A DNA stretch of 64,000 nucleotides from Flavobacterium cupriresistens (lineage in GTDB: Bacteria; Bacteroidota; Bacteroidia; Flavobacteriales; Flavobacteriaceae). Below, one piece after another: positions 7,032 through 16,905 of this stretch; the first letter of the stretch is position 1; each line of letters begins with the position of its first letter. Made by a program: the position numbers and the translations under genes. The stretch spans positions 2,356,001 to 2,420,000 of the forward strand of contig NZ_CP087134.1 of assembly GCF_020911925.1 (NCBI RefSeq). The letters run 5' to 3'. The notes beneath the pieces are model-generated. The model searched no databases. It had not been told where the DNA came from and saw only the letters and a list, made by a program, of their open reading frames with translations.

Positions 7032-9857
7032 ATGACTTCTTATAATAGTCTCACAATACTACTTAGTAAAAGGATTAAATTCATCATTCTTTTAGTGCTC
7101 TTCTTAGTTTCTAATATAGCTTTTACTCAAAATATTGATAAAGTAACTCCTCAGCTTATTGTTAAGGATGCGGAAAGTAAATTACCTATAAGAGGAGTTC
7201 TGGTAACTGTGGAAGGAGTATTTCAGCAATATGAGATACAGTCAGATGATTTTGGTGTTGTCTTTCTAAAATCCATTCCAAATGGTAAATTCAAGATAAA
7301 ACTGTCCCATAAAGGTTATGCCGTTTTTGAAAAAACACTGGAACTTACAGCGGGTCAGCATTTGACTTTGGAATTGATTCCTTTAAGCATTGAGTTAAAC
7401 GAAGTCGTTATTACAGCAGTCGAATCACGCGGTATGACCAGTACTTCCATTATTGACAAAAAAGCAATGCAGCATTTGCAACCGTCAAGTTTCACAGACT
7501 TATTGGAATTGTTACCTGGTGGACGATCAAAAGATCCTGTATTTAATGCTTCAAATCATATCAAATTAAGAGAAGTTGGAACAGCCGATTCTAATTATGA
7601 TATTTCTTCTCTCGGAACTTCTTTTGTAGTTGACGGAATTCCCATTAACACAGATTCGAATTTGCAATTTACAACCGGACCTACCGTGCAGATTACACCA
7701 GGTTCCGGTTATGCCAATACGCGCAGAAATATAACATCAAAAGGAGTAGATATGCGTTCTATTTCGACAGATCAAATTGAAAAAGTAGAAATTGTCAGAG
7801 GGATTCCTTCTGTGGAATATGGTGATTTAACGAGTGGACTTATTAAAATTCAACGGAAAAGAGGGCGCAGTAATTGGGAATCAAGGTTTAAAGCAGACGA
7901 ATTCAGTAAATTATATTATGTTGGAAAAGGTTTTGAATCGCAAGAAAAACGATTCGTTTTAAATGTTGGTCTTGATTATTTAGATGCAAAACCGGATCCG
8001 AGAAATAGTTTTGAGAATTACAAAAGAATCACAACATCAATTCGGACACAAAAAACATGGGAGAACGATTCTCAGTTGTTTCAATGGGATTCGAGTTTAG
8101 ATTACAGCGGTTCAATGGATAATGAAAAAACCGATCCGGATATTGGTTATGCAAAAGTAGACCGCTATAGTTCAGATTTTAATCGGTTTTCGTTTGCGAA
8201 TTCTTTGGATATAAATTTTAAAACGTCGCGTTTCTTGAAATCGATTCATACCTCCGCATCGGTTGGGCAGCAATTTGATAAGATTAGGCAGACCAAGTGG
8301 GTACAGGTTTCTAGTGCAACTGCAATTCCGAATAACAGGGAACAAGGAGAATCGGATGGTATTTTTTTAACGCCGCAGTACATTTCAAATCTTGAAGTAG
8401 ACGGAAAACCATTCGATGCTTTCTTAAAAGTAATGGGTGATTTTGAAATTCCTTTATTTGGAATACAACAGACTTTAAAAATGGGTTCAGAATGGACGTA
8501 TTCTAAAAATAACGGGAAAGGCCAGGTTTATGATACCAATCATCCGCCATCGCCCGAAATGACAACACGTCCAAGATCTTACAAAGATATTCCGGCAAGC
8601 ACAGATATTTCTTTTTTTGCGGAAGATGCCGTTAAAATTCCGATTGCAGCTCATGAATTGAATGTTGCGGCAGGGGTTAGGGCTACGTCATTATTAAATA
8701 TATCATCCGCTTATGCGATTCAAGGTAAGTATTATTTTGATCCGCGAATCAATGCACAATGGGTATTTCCGTCTTTCAAAATAGGGAATCGGGCTCTGAG
8801 AGCTGAATTAACTGCCGGAATCGGACAGTATACTAAGTTTCCAACTTTGGCACAGCTTTATCCTGATTTTGTTTATAATGATTTAGTACAATTGAACTAT
8901 TATCATAATACACCCGAATACAGAAGAATCAATTTAATGACTTATAAAACGTCTGCTGTTAATTACGATTTGGCACCGGCTGTGAATAAAAAATGGGAGG
9001 TTAGGGCTGATTTTTCGTATGACAATAATCGATTTTCGGCTACTTTTTTTAAGGAAAACTTAAACTCCGGATTTCGAAATAGCTCCCGATATCAGGCTCT
9101 TTCATATAAAAAATACGATAGTAGTTCTATTGATCCAAATACATTAACCTCACAGCCTGATCTTGCTCAAATGAGTTTTGTGATGGATACTCTATTAACG
9201 GCCTACAACAGTACTAATAATGGTAGTAAGTTGCTGAAGAGTGGGGTTGAGTTCCAATTTTCGTCAAAACGTTTTACTTCGATTAATACAAGATTTACCG
9301 TAAATGGTGCCTGGTTTAAAACGACTTACACCAATAGCAGCCCTGTTTATAAAAGCGGCCAGAAAGAGATCATTATCGATGGAAAGAGACTTCCTTACAT
9401 AGGTCTTTATCAATGGGATGACGGTTCTGAAAAACAACAGTTAAATGCAAACTTGATTGTTGACACCTATGTTCCTTCACTGGGGCTGGAGTTTTCGAGT
9501 TCCTTTCAATTTATGTGTTTTAGAAGTGATCAGGCTTTACCAATGAACGGGACTCCTGTTGCTTATATTGATCCTTCGGGAAAACAGCATCCTTATCTCG
9601 AGGGGGATAAATCAGATCCGATTTTGCAATGGTTGGATATCAAATACAATGATGCCTTATTTCAAAAAAGAACCATCCCCATGTCGATGAATATGAACCT
9701 GAAAGTCTCGAAAGATTTTTATAAGAGAATTAGAATTTCCATGTTCGTTAACCGACTTTTCAGCTACTATCAAAATTATGAAATCAATGGTCAGAAGATA
9801 GAGCGAAGAGGGCTAACGTCTCCTTATTTCGGAATGGAATTAAACTTGAATTTTTAA
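7032..9857 (+). CDS. TonB-dependent outer-membrane receptor with carboxypeptidase-like N-domain
   Basis: This 941-residue protein has an N-terminal signal segment (ending near NIAFTQ, about residue 33), a CarboxypepD_reg-like beta-sandwich (about 40-120, LIVKDAESKLPIRGVLVTVE), a plug domain (about 130-275, with FVVDGIPINTD and IEKVEIVRGIPSVEYGD) and a beta-barrel to the C-terminus. It ends in the aromatic YFGMELNLNF typical of barrel proteins. Such receptors import bound metal complexes or other nutrients across the outer membrane using TonB-ExbBD energy. It is the first of four tightly spaced genes (gaps of 19, 10 and 30 bp) with a DUF4876-like lipoprotein, a second barrel protein and a cytochrome c peroxidase. 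The company of a haem peroxidase hints at iron or redox metabolism, but the substrate is unknown. Confidence 0.92.
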   Translation: MTSYNSLTILLSKRIKFIILLVLFLVSNIAFTQNIDKVTPQLIVKDAESKLPIRGVLVTVEGVFQQYEIQSDDFGVVFLKSIPNGKFKIKLSHKGYAVFEKTLELTAGQHLTLELIPLSIELNEVVITAVESRGMTSTSIIDKKAMQHLQPSSFTDLLELLPGGRSKDPVFNASNHIKLREVGTADSNYDISSLGTSFVVDGIPINTDSNLQFTTGPTVQITPGSGYANTRRNITSKGVDMRSISTDQIEKVEIVRGIPSVEYGDLTSGLIKIQRKRGRSNWESRFKADEFSKLYYVGKGFESQEKRFVLNVGLDYLDAKPDPRNSFENYKRITTSIRTQKTWENDSQLFQWDSSLDYSGSMDNEKTDPDIGYAKVDRYSSDFNRFSFANSLDINFKTSRFLKSIHTSASVGQQFDKIRQTKWVQVSSATAIPNNREQGESDGIFLTPQYISNLEVDGKPFDAFLKVMGDFEIPLFGIQQTLKMGSEWTYSKNNGKGQVYDTNHPPSPEMTTRPRSYKDIPASTDISFFAEDAVKIPIAAHELNVAAGVRATSLLNISSAYAIQGKYYFDPRINAQWVFPSFKIGNRALRAELTAGIGQYTKFPTLAQLYPDFVYNDLVQLNYYHNTPEYRRINLMTYKTSAVNYDLAPAVNKKWEVRADFSYDNNRFSATFFKENLNSGFRNSSRYQALSYKKYDSSSIDPNTLTSQPDLAQMSFVMDTLLTAYNSTNNGSKLLKSGVEFQFSSKRFTSINTRFTVNGAWFKTTYTNSSPVYKSGQKEIIIDGKRLPYIGLYQWDDGSEKQQLNANLIVDTYVPSLGLEFSSSFQFMCFRSDQALPMNGTPVAYIDPSGKQHPYLEGDKSDPILQWLDIKYNDALFQKRTIPMSMNMNLKVSKDFYKRIRISMFVNRLFSYYQNYEINGQKIERRGLTSPYFGMELNLNF

Positions 9858-9876
9858 CAACAAATAATAAACAATC

Positions 9877-11085
9877 ATGAAAATTAAATTACTCCCCGTT
9901 TATCTAACAATAGCCGTAATGGCCCTATTACAATCCTGTTCAAAAGAGGATGATACTTATAGCGATAAACAAACCAATATAGCTTTAACGCTTGTTAATC
10001 CTGAGGATTTAAGCGGTGTTTCATTTTCTGATCTTTCGATTTCTTTTAAAGAATTGAATACCGGTAAAGTAACTCAAAGCACTTCATTTGTCAATAATAA
10101 ACTTACTATCACATTGAGTGAAGGGTCTTACGAAATTGCTGTTGATGGAAAAATTCGTTACGCGGCGGATGGAAGTACTGCCGAAGCCTCAGTTAGCGGT
10201 TACAATAAATCGGTTGTTATTACCGGTCAGACCGCGGCGGTTTCTTTAAATCTTTTCTTGAAAACAACACAATCTGATTTTATCATCGAAGAAGTGTTTT
10301 TTACAGGAACCAAAACTCCTGAAGGGAAACAATATTGGGGAGATAAATACTTTAAAATTTACAACAATACTGACAAAGTATTATACGCCGATGGATTAAT
10401 GATTGCACAGTCAGAATTTATGACGACTGACAAACAGGCTTATACTCCAAATATTATGGCACAGTCATTTGCGGCATCCAATATTGCTATCGTTCCGGGT
10501 AAGGGGACAACTTATCCAATTGCTCCGGGTGAATTTTTTATTATTGCTGAAGATGCGATCAATCATAAAGAATACAATTCCGCTTCGATTGATATGAGAA
10601 CTGCTGCTTTCGAGTTTTATACAGAAGATGCAGATGATGTAGATAATCCGGCTGTTCCTAATATGGAGAATTTATTCTCTTCAATGGTTATTCATAACAG
10701 AGGTTTTAAAAGTTTTGTAATCGCACGTTTACCCATAACTAAAGACGCTTTTCTGGCTAATAATACGTACGACTATGAGTATAATTTGGTAATTGGTGGT
10801 GAAAGTTATCCAATGGGAGAGAGCGTTTATTCGATACCAAATACCTGGATTATCGATGCTGTAAATTTAAGTGTTCAATCAGAATTTCAATGGATTGTTA
10901 CTGCTCCGACTCTAGATATGGGATGGACCTATTGCGGAAAAGTTGATGCAGATCAAAGCCGTTATGGTAAAAGTGTTCGTCGTAAAGTGCTTTCAAGCGC
11001 TTCAAACGGAAAAAAAATATTGAAGGATACCAATAATTCTACCTTAGATTTTAGCCCAGAGGTTAAACCTTCTTTAATGAATTAA
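9877..11085 (+). CDS. DUF4876-like surface lipoprotein
   Basis: This 402-residue lipoprotein has the signal peptide MKIKLLPVYLTIAVMALLQS followed by Cys21. The next residues are SKEDD, matching the acidic lipoprotein export signal that sends Bacteroidota lipoproteins to the cell surface. The N-terminal part (about 30-125) looks like a carboxypeptidase-regulatory beta-sandwich. The rest (from FIIEEVFFTGT) resembles DUF4876, a domain found beside TonB receptors. It starts 19 bp after the receptor stop and ends 10 bp before the barrel gene. It probably works as a surface partner of the receptor; the ligand is unknown. The domain name is from memory of the family pattern and was not searched. Confidence 0.75.
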   Translation: MKIKLLPVYLTIAVMALLQSCSKEDDTYSDKQTNIALTLVNPEDLSGVSFSDLSISFKELNTGKVTQSTSFVNNKLTITLSEGSYEIAVDGKIRYAADGSTAEASVSGYNKSVVITGQTAAVSLNLFLKTTQSDFIIEEVFFTGTKTPEGKQYWGDKYFKIYNNTDKVLYADGLMIAQSEFMTTDKQAYTPNIMAQSFAASNIAIVPGKGTTYPIAPGEFFIIAEDAINHKEYNSASIDMRTAAFEFYTEDADDVDNPAVPNMENLFSSMVIHNRGFKSFVIARLPITKDAFLANNTYDYEYNLVIGGESYPMGESVYSIPNTWIIDAVNLSVQSEFQWIVTAPTLDMGWTYCGKVDADQSRYGKSVRRKVLSSASNGKKILKDTNNSTLDFSPEVKPSLMN

Positions 11086-11095
11086 TACAATAATC

Positions 11096-12607
11096 ATGAG
11101 TTTTCGTTCCCTTTTTCTATTTGTTCTTTTTGGTTCAGGTATTATGTACGCGCAAGACAGCACTTCGGTACTGATTCGTATTCGTGAAAATTTAGCTCCC
11201 CCAAGCAATTTTTCTAATGTATTTTCCAGTAATCCGGCGAACCAACAATTTGCGTACCGATATTCTTTGTCTGAATTCGGTGCTAGTTATAGCACGGCCT
11301 CTCAGCAAGCCAATTTAGAACAGTTAGGAAATGGTATTCGTCAGTTTCTTATTAAGGCACAATCGTATTATAAAATTGATTCTGAAAACACCGTTTTTGG
11401 AAATGCTTCCTATAAGAATGGCCGACGTAAAAATGTCCAATGGAACGAAAGCTCAGATTATCAAATCATATATCCTTATGTAACGGCCGATTCTATTGGA
11501 GGGGATCTTTCGTATGAAGAATATTCTTTTAAAGGAGGTTATGCTAAAGCTTTCCGAAAAATGACTCTTGGAATTGCGGCAGAATACCGCGCCTTACTGG
11601 AATACCGTGATATAGATCCCAGACCCAAAAACACAGTTTCGGATCTAAAAGTAGCGGCCGGGATTTCAGGAAATATTGGAGATCATTATGCGATTGGAAC
11701 GTCTTTTAATGTCCAAAAATACACGCAGTCTAATAATTTGAAATTCTTTAGCGAGTTAGGTGCTCCGGCAGTGTATCATATGACCGGGCTTGGCGTATAC
11801 AATAATTTGCTTACGGGAAATAAATTGAGTTCTTTTTATGATGGAAAGGGATATGGAGCAAATGTACAGTTCTTCCCGAAAGATCGAAATGGTTTTGCGC
11901 TATCAATAGGATACAATCATTTTGATTATGAGAAGATAATGACCGAATTTCAAAATCTCATTGCATCGGGTATTGCAGAGCAGCGTTTTGAAGGAGAGGC
12001 TTCTTATTTGAAAAAAACAGAAGAGCAGGTTTGGGGAGCAAAAATTGGTGTTTCGTATACAGATCGTGCAGGAACAGAAAATATATTTGACAACCAAACC
12101 ACAACATCCTATGTCAAAATATCGGAATATACGAAATATACAAATGAAGTTGCATCGGTTGTGTTTTCGGGATTATATTATGTTCCGAATCCTGAAGTAT
12201 CATGGTCTGTTGCACCAAGTTTTAATTTGAAAAATACAGCAGAAAAATACATCGATCCGCTCAGAACTATCGATATTCAGCAAGGTATAGGTAAATTGGA
12301 TTTTTCAATATCAAAACTTTTAGCACAATCCCTAATCAGTGTATCAAGCTCCTTTGAATACAGTTGGGCTTTGGACGCAAAAATGAAATTAACGGATCGC
12401 ACAAAAACAAATCAGATTTTTGAAATGCTGGATCATAATTTCGCTTATTTATCGGCTGCTTACACCAAAATAAACGGTACAGTACGATGGGATTATAAAT
12501 ATCAGGCAGATCTTAACTTTTTTATCAAAGCAGATCTGGATTATTATAATTATTCTAAAAACATAAACAATACTTATGGTCAAATGTCATTGGGTTTGAC
12601 ATTTTAA
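11096..12607 (+). CDS. Outer-membrane beta-barrel protein, DUF6850-like
   Basis: This 503-residue protein has a cleavable signal peptide (MSFRSLFLFVLFGSGIMYAQ). It is rich in alternating aromatic and polar strands and ends in GQMSLGLTF with a terminal Phe, as expected for an outer-membrane barrel. Its position after a TonB receptor and a DUF4876-like lipoprotein, and before a cytochrome c peroxidase, matches a conserved Bacteroidota gene order in which this member is annotated DUF6850. The function is unknown. Spacing of 10 bp upstream and 30 bp downstream supports one transcript. Confidence 0.7.
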   Translation: MSFRSLFLFVLFGSGIMYAQDSTSVLIRIRENLAPPSNFSNVFSSNPANQQFAYRYSLSEFGASYSTASQQANLEQLGNGIRQFLIKAQSYYKIDSENTVFGNASYKNGRRKNVQWNESSDYQIIYPYVTADSIGGDLSYEEYSFKGGYAKAFRKMTLGIAAEYRALLEYRDIDPRPKNTVSDLKVAAGISGNIGDHYAIGTSFNVQKYTQSNNLKFFSELGAPAVYHMTGLGVYNNLLTGNKLSSFYDGKGYGANVQFFPKDRNGFALSIGYNHFDYEKIMTEFQNLIASGIAEQRFEGEASYLKKTEEQVWGAKIGVSYTDRAGTENIFDNQTTTSYVKISEYTKYTNEVASVVFSGLYYVPNPEVSWSVAPSFNLKNTAEKYIDPLRTIDIQQGIGKLDFSISKLLAQSLISVSSSFEYSWALDAKMKLTDRTKTNQIFEMLDHNFAYLSAAYTKINGTVRWDYKYQADLNFFIKADLDYYNYSKNINNTYGQMSLGLTF

Positions 12608-12637
12608 CCGGTAGTTCAAATTTTCTATTACCTTATA

Positions 12638-13780
12638 ATGAAGTCTATTTCACTAAAACTATTTTTTTTTATTTTCTCTATTGGTATTGTGTACTCGCTC
12701 TTGAGTTTCGGTGTCAGACTTAGTGAAACAATTACAAGTTCGAGCTGGCGTGAACTGTATAGTAAACCGGTAAAGGAATGGCCAAAACCGAATGTCGATA
12801 AGGATGTTCTTTGGCAGGAATTTGAATCGCTGGCTGTTGATACCAATTATTACGAAACCAGAGACGATCCTAAAGTGGTTTTAGGTCAGATGCTTTTTTT
12901 TGATCCAAAACTCTCTGGTTCCAATCAAATTTCCTGTAGTAGTTGTCATGATCCTGAGCTAGCTTGGGGTGATGCAAGAGAAGTGTCACTTGGTAATGAT
13001 CATTTGCGAGGGAAAAGAAATACGCCTTCTTTGTACAACATTGGAGCCAGAAAATCTTTCTTTTGGGATGGTAGGGCTACTACTTTAGAAGAGCAGGCGC
13101 AAGGCCCGATTACAGCCCATCATGAGATGAATATGGAATCTAAAAGTCTGGCTAAAAAGCTGGCAAAAGTTAAGGGTTATGCTATTTTATTTCAAAAGGC
13201 TTACGGAAGTAGTACGATTACCTACGACAAAATTCTGCATGCATTGGCCGATTTTCAAAAAACAATACAAAGTAAAAGAAGCCGTTTTGATGCTTTTATA
13301 GATGGCGACTACAGTCAGTTATCGGATCAGGAAATCGAGGGACTACATCTTTTTCGTACCAAGGCACGTTGTATGAATTGTCATTCGGGAAAATATTTTA
13401 CGGATGAATCCTTTCATAATATAGGACTTACGTATTACAAAAGGGAGTATGAAGATTTAGGACTCTTTACTATTACCAAAAAAGCGGAAGATGTTGGGAA
13501 ATTCAGAACCCCTTCTCTGCGGGATGTCATGTATACGGGCCCGTGGATGCATAACGGTTTGTTTGATAATATCACGGGAGTTGTGAATATGTACAATAGC
13601 GGAATGCACATGATTGATCCCGATGAAAATGAAAAAGCCGCAGATCCTTTTTTCCCAAAAACCGATGTGTTGATGCAGCCCCTGAATCTGACGGATGATG
13701 AAATCGTTTCCCTGGTTTCATTTATTAAAACCTTATCGGGCAGACAATACAAAATGGAACGCCCCGAAATACCGAGATAA
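12638..13780 (+). CDS. Di-haem cytochrome c peroxidase, MauG/CcpA family
   Basis: This 380-residue exported protein has an uncleaved or signal helix at about residues 5-25 and two haem c attachment motifs, CSSCH (100-104) and CMNCH (245-249). Family signatures include GQMLFFDPKLSGS (83-95), RNTPSLYN (127-134), KFRTPSLRDV (288-297) and GPWMHNGLF (301-309). Members reduce periplasmic H2O2 to water with electrons from cytochromes or, in MauG-type members, oxidise a partner protein. It is the last gene of the TonB receptor operon. Placement next to surface proteins raises the possibility of MauG-like oxidative modification, but ordinary peroxide removal is the default reading. Confidence 0.9.
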   Translation: MKSISLKLFFFIFSIGIVYSLLSFGVRLSETITSSSWRELYSKPVKEWPKPNVDKDVLWQEFESLAVDTNYYETRDDPKVVLGQMLFFDPKLSGSNQISCSSCHDPELAWGDAREVSLGNDHLRGKRNTPSLYNIGARKSFFWDGRATTLEEQAQGPITAHHEMNMESKSLAKKLAKVKGYAILFQKAYGSSTITYDKILHALADFQKTIQSKRSRFDAFIDGDYSQLSDQEIEGLHLFRTKARCMNCHSGKYFTDESFHNIGLTYYKREYEDLGLFTITKKAEDVGKFRTPSLRDVMYTGPWMHNGLFDNITGVVNMYNSGMHMIDPDENEKAADPFFPKTDVLMQPLNLTDDEIVSLVSFIKTLSGRQYKMERPEIPR

Positions 13781-13811
13781 AGAAATAGATTAAAAAGGTA
13801 TGTTTTTTTTT

Positions 13812-13899
13812 CACGCAGATCTGGCAGATTGAGCAGATTTTTTTTAGCCTTGTTTTTTGCAAAATCCGCCAAATCTGCTGAATCTGCTGAATCTGCGTG
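13812..13899. repeat. Hairpin repeat of the CACGCAGAT family
   Basis: Arms CACGCAGAT (13812-13820) and ATCTGCGTG (13891-13899) enclose shorter repeats of the core GCAGAT/ATCTGC. The same family forms the five-unit array at 22.1-22.6 kb, so it is an interspersed intergenic repeat. It may also terminate the upstream operon. Confidence 0.65.
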
Positions 13900-13942
13900 C
13901 TATTTTATTTTAGCATTATTTACAGGCCTATGAGCAAAGAAA

Positions 13943-14003
13943 GCCACAGATTAAAGGATTAAAATGATTTACAAAATCTGTGTAAATCATTTTAATCAGT
14001 GGC
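13943..14003. repeat. Second type of intergenic hairpin
   Basis: GCCACAGATTAAAGG at 13943 and the complementary right arm ending CAGTGGC at 14003 form a long imperfect stem around ATGATTTAC. Hairpins of this pattern are common between Flavobacterium genes. The remainder of 14004-14190 holds nothing I can identify. Confidence 0.55.
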
Positions 14004-14190
14004 AAAAAAATAGTTCTTGCCAATTGGTGAAATTCGTGGTAAATTTATGAAGTAGGTCATGAAAACGAGGAGTCTAAATAGCTTGTTTTTAATAACTTAA
14101 AAAGAGTTAGATAGAATTAAATGGATTTTTTTTCTTTGAGCTGGGGAATATTTGTGTTTGATTTTCTTAAAAAACATATTCAGGAATAGC

Positions 14191-16905
14191 TTAAAAAACG
14201 GCAATTTTACCTGTTTGTGTTTGGCCTGAATTGGTTACTATTTTGTAGATATAAATTCCTGAAGCCGTATTTCTCAGATTGAAGCTATTGGTTTTAGAAA
14301 GTAAAGAAGAAGTAAAAGTGTTTTGTCCACTCATATTGTACAAATAAAAAGTAGCGGTTTCCTCTTTTTTGGCTTCAATATTTAATTCTTCATTTTTTCT
14401 TAGCAGTGTGGGGTGGACAAAAAACGAATCATTGCCTAGATAATTAGTATCAAGAATTAGAGAACTTATTACCGTGTTGTTTTCTAAAATTATATTTATT
14501 TTATACTTATTGCTGCCTTTTATTGGAGCGTCATCTAAAAAAGAGAATGTTTTCGAGTTGATATCATCTAATGTACTAATAATACTTTCGGCAGTATTAT
14601 TTAGTTTTACCAACTCTATTCTTTTGATATTGTACAAACTAAAAAGACTGGCACTAACTTTAACTTTGTCTTCTTCAAATACTTCCGCCAAAGTCAATTC
14701 AAAGTAACAATTGGAGTTTTTAGCATACTGTAGGGTTGACTCACTTTTTATTCCTTCGCTATTGTCAAATACAGGAATAATGGTGTGGATTTTTTCATCT
14801 GTATAAACATAACTGGTTTTTGTTGTTTGTTCTTTAAATTCCAAATGATCACCTGCCAGTTGGTAAATATTGAATGTAGCAACATCGGCAGGTTTGTCCC
14901 AATTAATTTCGGTTGTGCCATCACAAACTAGACTGGTACTGATATTTAAATCATAAGAGATTGTAAAGGTATCCGAAATGTAGTCGGTAGTGTTAATGGT
15001 CATTTTTAATTTTGCTTTTGAGAATTTTTGCTCTGTTGGAGTAAAAGTAAATTGTTCACTAGCCAGATTTATGCCATTTGCGATCATTTCCCAAGTCTGT
15101 CCATTATCGTAACTAATTGACAATTGACCAAGACTACCGGAAAAAGACGAATTCCATTTGAATGGGGAGATAGTTTTTCCATCATAAGGAAAATTATCAT
15201 TGTTGACCGGGTAATTCCATTCAAATTGATTTTGTAATTCATATTCGTAGGCAATGCTATAATTCTGAGATGCATTTGAGATGTATGCACCATTAACAGT
15301 AATAGTGTAGGAGCCTGCTGCGGGGTTTTCAACAGTCACTTGTTCTACGTTATTGAGTTTGTCTTTTCCTCTTGTAGCGAGTTGTTGAGGAGCATCGGGA
15401 TTAAGAATCCAGGGTAAAAAAGTAGTGTTGTCGGCCGAAATAACTGCCAGGTCTAAATCATTTACCAAACTGATGTTACTATTGATGGCAGCTGCTAAAT
15501 CGTTCCAGACTAGAGTGATTTTTAAGTTTTTTGCATTTAACGGAAGCGTGATGTTGTGTGAATTGGACTGACCCGATGTTAAATTACCCGAAATAATTCT
15601 ATTTTCGCTGATCGTTTTCAGACATTTATAAGCATTGATATTGCCGTAACCATAGGTGAAATCCGGACCCACATTGCCTAAATCTTTCGCACTGTTAATT
15701 AAGATTGCTTTTGTTAGTGTATTCGTCAGAGCGGTATTGTTTATGGCTTTATAATGTTGCTTCATAAGCGTAATAATTCCTGTCGCCACTGCTGTAGAAT
15801 TTGAAGTTCCTTGTGTGCTAAAGGCTACGAGTTCCGGTTTTATTCGGCCATCATAAGCCGGGCCTTTTGAAGAGAACGACATAATTACCTCGTTTTGATC
15901 AATACAACCTAACATGATACTATTTTTGGATTGCTTGAAATTACCCGTAATAGATTTATACCCTTCGAGCCCACTATTGCCGGAGGAAAAACAATGTGTC
16001 AAATTAGTATTTGCAAATAATCGAGCGTCATAAGCATTAGCGAGTGAACCATAAAAATTCTCAATCACGGTCCCATACGAGTGATTTTGAGTGGTAACAC
16101 CTTGTAAAGTAGCTATTTCATCAGGATAGATATTCAAAAAATCTGACGATTGTATCTTCGCTTTTTGAGCGACTCCTTTTCCTAAGGAAGAACTATTTCC
16201 CAATCCCGAAACGATAGTGGCCATAGCAGTTGCGTGGCTTGATACCGTAGCAGATTGTGTTGAGGAAGGAACATGTTTACTTAACAGATCAACATCATTT
16301 ACATCAAAAAAATCATCTTTGATCCCTACAATTTGATTTTCGCCAGTTAATAGAGGGAAATTAGTATTGGCTTTATTGATAGAATTGATGCTGAAATTTT
16401 GATCTGTTATTTTAGATTCGCCTTTTGGTTGTAACGATTCTTGCGAAATGGAAGACACACTGTTTAAATCGATAATCTCCTCAATAATTTTTTTGGAATC
16501 ACTTTTTATGATGACCAGATTGTTATCCAGTATTTTGACATCAGAAATATGCATTGATTTCAAATCAGCAAGCAGCGATTCGATGGTATCAGTCGCTATA
16601 ATGTACGGTTTGTCTTTTTTATGATTTGAAAAATTGGAAGGCAATTTCCATAAATTAGTAACTGGAAGTGTTTTTTTTAAAGACGGATTAGATTTTAAAT
16701 TTTCATTTTCAACAATACAAAAAGCGCTATCCAGTTTTTTTACAATCTTGTATTTGTTCTGCTGTGCATTTTCTAAAGTTGTAAAGTAATATTTCTCAAA
16801 TTTTATTTCCTTTTCTTTTTTGATGTAGTGTTTCCATTTCTCAGGACTTTGAGCGAAACAAATTGTTGTTATCATAAAAAGGAGGAAGGTAATTTGTGTC
16901 TTCAT
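14191..16905 (-). CDS. S8 subtilisin-like serine protease with T9SS sorting domain
   Basis: This 904-residue exported protease has a signal peptide (MKTQITFLLFMITTICFAQ), a pro-region to about residue 185 and a subtilase domain at about 190-425. The catalytic residues appear in unusual contexts: Asp in GIKDD (194-198), His224 in SSHATAMATIV (normally HGTHVA), Asn310 in SSGNSG and Ser368 in GTSNSTAVATG (normally GTSMAAPHVAG). A beta-sandwich proprotein-convertase-like domain follows (about 440-560), then Ig-like segments. The tail (FYLYNMSGQNTF to TGKIAVF) is a type A T9SS C-terminal sorting domain. The protein is therefore secreted or anchored through type IX secretion. All three catalytic residues exist, so activity is plausible despite the divergence. 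Confidence 0.88.
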   Translation of the reverse strand: MKTQITFLLFMITTICFAQSPEKWKHYIKKEKEIKFEKYYFTTLENAQQNKYKIVKKLDSAFCIVENENLKSNPSLKKTLPVTNLWKLPSNFSNHKKDKPYIIATDTIESLLADLKSMHISDVKILDNNLVIIKSDSKKIIEEIIDLNSVSSISQESLQPKGESKITDQNFSINSINKANTNFPLLTGENQIVGIKDDFFDVNDVDLLSKHVPSSTQSATVSSHATAMATIVSGLGNSSSLGKGVAQKAKIQSSDFLNIYPDEIATLQGVTTQNHSYGTVIENFYGSLANAYDARLFANTNLTHCFSSGNSGLEGYKSITGNFKQSKNSIMLGCIDQNEVIMSFSSKGPAYDGRIKPELVAFSTQGTSNSTAVATGIITLMKQHYKAINNTALTNTLTKAILINSAKDLGNVGPDFTYGYGNINAYKCLKTISENRIISGNLTSGQSNSHNITLPLNAKNLKITLVWNDLAAAINSNISLVNDLDLAVISADNTTFLPWILNPDAPQQLATRGKDKLNNVEQVTVENPAAGSYTITVNGAYISNASQNYSIAYEYELQNQFEWNYPVNNDNFPYDGKTISPFKWNSSFSGSLGQLSISYDNGQTWEMIANGINLASEQFTFTPTEQKFSKAKLKMTINTTDYISDTFTISYDLNISTSLVCDGTTEINWDKPADVATFNIYQLAGDHLEFKEQTTKTSYVYTDEKIHTIIPVFDNSEGIKSESTLQYAKNSNCYFELTLAEVFEEDKVKVSASLFSLYNIKRIELVKLNNTAESIISTLDDINSKTFSFLDDAPIKGSNKYKINIILENNTVISSLILDTNYLGNDSFFVHPTLLRKNEELNIEAKKEETATFYLYNMSGQNTFTSSLLSKTNSFNLRNTASGIYIYKIVTNSGQTQTGKIAVF

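Noticed and set aside
13435..13872. 145-residue minus-strand ORF opposite the cytochrome c peroxidase
   Set aside because: It is antisense to conserved haem-peroxidase coding sequence and into the hairpin repeat.
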